NCBI RefSeq assembly: GCF_040939455.1
Contig: NC_134106.1
Span: forward strand, 78,499,001 to 78,563,000
Direction: 5' to 3'
Length of the DNA stretch: 64,000 nucleotides
Source of the DNA: Microcebus murinus
Lineage: Eukaryota; Chordata; Mammalia; Primates; Cheirogaleidae
A program made the position numbers and the translations under genes. The notes beneath the pieces are model-generated. The model had not been told where the DNA came from and ran no database searches. It saw nothing but the letters and a program-made list of their open reading frames with translations. Positions 58,631-64,000 of the stretch are shown here, piece by piece. Each line of letters opens with the position of its first letter. The first letter of the stretch is position 1.

Positions 58631-59870
58631 AGCTCATGGGAAGGAGAGCAGAAGCTGGAGAGGTGGCTTATTCAGGATGAAGGGACAATCATTCCTCTAG
58701 GGCAGAAAGATGATAAGGAGGAAGTGGGGACATGGAGAAACTAAACTTGCCCAATTTCTCAGTTAACCTGCAAAAAGCATCAGCCTCCTGAGAGGAGAGG
58801 GAAGGGAAAAAAAAACCCGAGGGAATTTCAGAGTCACTCTATGAACTTGAGGTGGGAACCTTACCGCTGTCAGGTGTGAGCATGTCTACGGCACAGGTAC
58901 AAAGGCTGGAGATGAGGTGCTGCTCCAGCCCGTCAAGGTGCCCCCCCTCACTGCCATGGTTTGTAGAAGTGGGTTTCGGTCTATTTCAGAACCTATTTAG
59001 AAGTTTGGACCCCCCAAATAGTACAGATGGTTCTAAGAAAAAAACCCTACAATCATGGTAATCCCAAAGGTTTATACACTCGAGAAGAAACTCTATTTTA
59101 TTCCTTCTTTAGAAAGCAAAGGTTACTCTTAGACCTCCATGGCCTTGAGAAGTCTTAGCCTTCTTCATACTCTGAATTACTATTTAATTTTCCCCTTTCC
59201 ACTTTAAAGTGGAAATAGCAATGGTTTTTATTGGTACCTTATAATGTTTTTATATGAGGCACCTACATCTTCCACACAGGCACTCATTACAGCTATAAAA
59301 CGTTTCATCATTATTGGTAGGTCAATGCTCATATTTCTTTATCTATTTTCACAAAGAAAACACAGTTAAGAAGGTTTTTATTAATATTTATAGCCTTTGT
59401 TCTTCTGATCCGTGACAAACAGCAAAAAGGTAGGATTCTGACCATGTCTAATCCATAAGACCCCACTCCCTGTGATTTACGGGTGGTCACACTTCCCAGG
59501 CGGAGAACTGCCCCGTCTCGTTACTGCCTTGGCTGACCCCGGGGGAGACCCGATCTGCAGATTATTCCCCACCAGTGATGCTTGCAGCATGCTTGGACAC
59601 TTCTGGGAGTCAAGACAGAGATCTGGGGGCAATGGAAGTTGATGCTTCTGTACTTCAAAGGCAGCTGTGTAATTAGGAGACAGCGAGGAAGGGACAGAGC
59701 GAGGAAAATGGGGAGCCCGAAGCCCCACAGGCTCCTCCTGTCTAGCACGGGCTTGGGGGGCCCACGGGAGGGCGGGGAGGCGGCTGTGGGAGAGCCAGGA
59801 CTCCAGGACTCGCGATGCCCACAGAGACAGGAGCCGGGCAGAGGAGGGCCCGAGCTGGCGCAGCGCTTAC

Positions 59871-60057
59871 CTCGGGGCTGGAGTAGTGGGGGGGCTTGCT
59901 GCCCTCGCTCTCGCTGGAGCTGCTCTCCGTCTCTGAGTCAGATCCCGAGCTGCTCTCCGAGTCACTAGAGGAGCTGCTGCTGCCACTGCTGCTGCCGCTG
60001 CTGCTGCCCTTGCTGGAAGGCGCCGAGCCTCTGCAGTGGGGCTGCTGGGCCACCGTG
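59871..60057 (-). CDS. AFF3: AFF3 window exon 1 (Ser/Asp/Glu-rich activation segment)
   Basis: 187-nt exon, the most upstream one in the window. Donor CCCGAG|GTAAGC lies below 59871. The acceptor is taken at GCCGGCAG|C: this gives a split Ser codon and [20 protein letters not shown], which lines up with the start of the matching human segment (SAVVQQPNCRT, from memory). It continues as the Ser run, [20 protein letters not shown] and [12 protein letters not shown]. This acidic Ser-rich (SDE) segment, followed by NKW in the next exon, is the transactivation module of AFF proteins. The acceptor is preceded by a pyrimidine tract broken by G-rich bases. Confidence 0.93.
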
Positions 60058-63000
60058 CTGCCGGCCCACGAGGCCCCCGGGAAGGAGAGGGAAGAAAAGC
60101 CAAGTGAGCAAACAGGAAAACACCACCACGCGGCCACACGTCCAAAGGGAAGAGGAGGCACACGCAGCCTACACATCTGTCAACCATGACCTGGAACTCA
60201 AAGAGCAGTCGTCAAGGTCAAAGGCATCTTAACGGTTAAAACAAATTATACATGGAAATAAAATTGGGATTAAAAGTCGGTGCCCCTTGGTAGTCGGGCC
60301 CTGGTTTATTTATGTGGCCATTTCAGAAGGGAAGGTGGTGTAATGTCTGAATGGCTGTTTCTTATTTTGCTGCTGTTCTGGAAACGGTTTTTCAAATGCA
60401 TCCCCAAATCCAATCATCTTCAAAAATGCAAGGAAATCCAAAAAGCTTGAAATATTTTGCAAAGTGTGAAAATGACTGCTTTATTTTTGCCCCAGAGGAA
60501 AATGTAGTGTGATGGCAGGGATTAGGAAGAGGGCTGTCAGGAAGGGCAAAGGCGTTCAGCTCTGAGCTTTCATGGCCTGCTGGAAGGTTCCAGAGACTGT
60601 GAGATTGCCAAAGTTAAAGTCTTGCTTCCCCCCTTCTCCCACCCACAGAGTTGAGTGCAGCAGTGATTACAGGAGCTGGCATATTGTATCAACAGGAACC
60701 TTCTTTTGAGCCCTTTACTAAAGAACCGAGGATCCCCCACTGACAACGTTTTTATATATTCCAGAGTTTCAAATTCAATCCTAGTGCAGTAGCTTATAGG
60801 AGCAGCATTTCAAATTTACACTTTGTGTTTATATCTATGCTGAAATTTGCCAGAAAGCCATTACATACTCAAAGATAACAGGAAAAATCAATTGATACTT
60901 TCCAATGGTAATTAATTAACCACAAAAATTCAAAGAGCACACATCCACCCAGAAAGTGTTTGAGCCAAAAAGAACATTTCAGTACTCACATAAGATTCAA
61001 CATCTTCAAAGTCCTTTATTGACTGAATTGAAACACACCTGACTGTGTTTCTTTGAGCTCTAGCTCTAAACCCAGAAAATGCTGGTCACTTTTTTTTTAT
61101 GTTGAGTCAGCAAATATCTGTTTGCCATTTCTAACCGTGACCACTGCCTCACCAGGACCGAACACCAGTGAAGGCCGAGGGCCGGGGAGCTCGTTAGGCT
61201 TTATGATCTCAGGTGCAAAGCAGCCTGGACAAGGTAAAGGACCCTTTTCACCCACCCCTTAAATCTCTGAAAAATGCTTTGCCCAAGGACAGACTCCCAT
61301 AAATCCAGGGGCTGGGTTGGGGGGTGGCGGCATACTCATTGGAGCCTTGCTTCTATAGAAACCACAAGACAAGAAACTGTCTTGCAGGAAACCTGAGAAT
61401 AAAAGCACCTTTTTGAACAGCAGGGTTAGGGGAAACCAGAGCTTAAACACAACCTTCCCTAGTGGTTTTCATTTCTTCCACTAATGTCACGGTCCATACC
61501 GACTGTCTGACAAAATTCTTCAACATCAGGCAACATCTGCACGTTCATGCCTTGCCTGAACTGTGGCGATTTCTTTTCCAGCCTACCGTCTGTGTTTGGT
61601 ACTGAGTGAGGAATCCTGGACCTTGAGACAGGGTAGGGGAAGGGACGGTTAGCGCTCAAGAGGCAGTAGTATTTTCTTCCCTTATGAATAGAAATCCATC
61701 TTTCCTGTTGGCTGAATCATAAAACAAAAAAAAAAGAAAAGAAAAGAAAAAGACTATTGGATTCTGACCAAACATGAACATCTGGGATCCATGTTAATAG
61801 TGTCTCTGCAGGCCCCTAAAACACTGGGGGGAAAACACAAAAAAATCCCAAAAAAGCAAAACAACACATGGCCCAAAGACTCCCTTTTCTTTTGATGGTG
61901 GGATAAAAATACGGAGGAAAGAGGTGAGTCTCCCTGCCACACTCTGGAATGACATTTGCCAAAGATTGGGAAATTCAGATGAATAAAGAGCATTCTGGAT
62001 TGGTTTTATATGACGTTCAATGGCTTTGATTACTGACTGTACATTCTACCTGCTTTAATTCAAACAACAAAGAACACGTGATGCTGGTTCTGTGTGTCCC
62101 TGGGCTTTGTTGTACTGCCGAGGCAGAGATGTGTGTGGAAGTCCTTGTGGCTGGCACCCCAAACTGACTGTCTTTTGAAAAGCAGCACTTTAATTTTCGG
62201 GAAAATGTCCATTAAACAGTTAGCATACTGTCTTCCTTTAACGATTGCCATCCTAGAGCAATGAGGTACACTAGCCCACGGAGACAGAATTTCCAATCTG
62301 AATTAGACTGGTAGAAAAGCTTTATACTTTTATGTTTTCCTCCCTTAAATTAGGAAGTTTGCTCAAAATGACAGTTTTACTGGCATAACTATCATTTGTT
62401 TTTAAAACAGCTGAGAGAGCCAAGAAATTTAGGTTTTTCTTCATGCTTTGCTTATAAGGGTTGTGAAGCTCATGATGTCAGGATGGAATATAGTCATGTT
62501 TCAGTGGTCTGGGGAGAGAGTGTGTGTCTGGAAACAATTCAAGTCAAGGATGGGGCAGGCTTGCCTGGAAGGACTCTGGTGGCTCCAGTTGTGGGATCAA
62601 GATATCTTCCCCACTTCCATGAAGACAGCTCCACTAACCAGTCTTTGTCTGGGTCCTTGGAGACAACTGATCATTCTGGCCTTAGTATAGTGGCTGCTCT
62701 GGCCTGAGTGCATGCACCTGCTTCACCTCTGCTGGGGCAGCTGCATTAGTGAGGGGCAGGATCAAGATGAGGGAGCCAGGGATAGTCATCCCTGCAGATG
62801 GGTACTAATGAAATGGTGGGCTCAGTGCAGCCAGGAGGGATCTCTGGAGCCACAGAATCCAGAAGATGAAAAAAGACATACCAGAAAGACCTTACATGTT
62901 TTTAAATGTACACTGAAAATCCTGGTATGCAAAGTGGTTGTTGTGTTTCCGTATCAAAGATACTTCAAAAAAATTAACTTCGCAGAATTTTTCCTGAAAT

Positions 63001-64000
63001 GATTAATACAGACTGGTTGACATGATGACACAGCCTTAAACAATTTTTAAGATACTACCCACCAAGTTCTTGGACCCTATGCCATTTCATGAACGTGGTT
63101 CCATTGAGAGCAGCCATGAAACATTACTGAGATCATGGAATAAAAGTCTTTGTGTCACCAAAGCTCAGCCCAGTGCTTGGCACTTAATAAGCATTCACAT
63201 GCAATTACTGAATGAAAAGATAAACGGAAAAACAATCTATCACCGGTTTAATGAGTTTTTTTAAAAAGAGACTCAGCCTTTCAAAATGGTTATAATCTCT
63301 CTTTTCAAATTAAAAATACATTTAAGGGGACTTTAGCACCTCTCATGCTCTTCCAATTTTAACACTTTTTCCCTTTGGAGAATATTTAACTGTACTCTAA
63401 ATTTCATCTGCTATAATTTAAGCACAATTCCCTCTTGGATGGGTTGTTTACTTTTTGTATTTTGATTCCATGAAATGTTTTGCTGGTTTTGTGAGTGGTC
63501 AGGACCCCTTTGAGGGAGGTCCAGCTTTATTCTAAATGACCTGCTTGCTGTATCCCTTCCTTCAGCTGCAATGACACTGTCCTTTTGGAATCGGCCAGGG
63601 CCAAGTCTGAATACAGATCTTAAAAGACAAGACCTGGAATTGAAATGACAAATCCTGGCTCTCACAGTCTAGGGTGCTCCTGCCTGCCAAGCATATTGTG
63701 GGATCTGGATATATATCCAAAGTTGTCCATGAGCTTTTAACTGACAAGTAATTTGGAGACAGGCTCTCTGCCTGGTTGGCACTGTTATGGATAGCTGTGC
63801 TGCCCACAAAGTGCCATGCGTGCTGTGGGTGCTCCATTGGTATTGACTGAATGATAATACTTAGCTCTTTCTCACTCAACACTCTGTAAAAATTCAACAA
63901 ATGCTTGCTTTACAAACCATAATCAGTATCTTAGTAACAGTATCCCTTAACTGATAGCATTCCTGTTCATATTAATTGATATAAAACCATAACTGTATGA
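60058..64000 (-). other. AFF3 intron upstream of window exon 1 (continues past the window)
   Basis: No exon was found. The next upstream AFF3 segment expected from the family (an acidic stretch ending in ALRALSD) is not present in any frame here. Mostly unique AT-rich sequence, with an AAAAG simple repeat at 61721-61752 and no clear transposon. Confidence 0.8.

Larger units (their letters stand above)
52733..59870 (-). other. AFF3 intron (window exons 1-2), 7.1 kb
   Basis: Holds an alternating TG/CA tract (53061-53113), a T-run near 53800, a 5'-truncated L1 (54161-54562), MIR (55935-56110), a hAT-like trace (56870-56965), L2 (58340-58480), a GA-rich simple repeat (58586-58630) and a 20-bp palindrome (59196-59215). 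No exon recognised. Confidence 0.85.

Noticed and set aside
60990..61038. Possible extra AFF3 exon (CVSIQSIKDFEDVESY between CAG and GTGAGT)
   Set aside because: It is open only in a phase that does not join to window exon 1, the acceptor lacks a pyrimidine tract, and the peptide does not match the AFF3 segment expected there.

Overview
This window is mammalian nuclear DNA. It carries the 3' half of one protein-coding gene, AFF3 (LAF4, AF4/FMR2 family), on the minus strand. Twelve coding exons between 15046 and 60057 join in phase at GT-AG sites into an uninterrupted frame of about 840 residues that ends at a TAG stop. The AFF3 promoter, the first exons and the N-terminal part of the protein lie beyond the right edge.

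The repeats point to a strepsirrhine primate, most likely a mouse-lemur-like species. There are Alu elements with the lemur-type middle segment, L1 3' ends of strepsirrhine type, a CpG-rich piggyBac-type MITE flanked by TTAA, and recent-looking hAT MITEs. The species call is inference.

Layout. 1-5900: AFF3-distal flank made mostly of old L1 fragments. 5900-15045: AT-rich DNA without genes, of which at least the part next to the stop is AFF3 3' UTR; its end is not fixed. 15046-30838: exons 12 to 6 of the window, encoding the C-terminal homology domain. 39994-47020: exons 5 to 3, the linker. 51614-52732: the 1,119-nt exon 2, holding the NKW motif, low-complexity tracts, the LWVKIDL motif and a nuclear localisation signal. 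59871-60057: exon 1, the Ser/Asp/Glu-rich activation segment. 60058-64000: intron with no recognised exon.

In the family, AFF proteins are scaffolds of super-elongation-type complexes. The Ser-rich/NKW part activates transcription, the LWVKIDL motif binds the AF9/ENL partner, and the C-terminal domain dimerises. All three parts are intact here. I see no new gene system. The less ordinary signals are TE structures with readable target-site duplications (piggyBac, hAT, nested hAT, L1), several strong hairpins in or near the 3' UTR, and a GCC-repeat alanine tract in exon 2.
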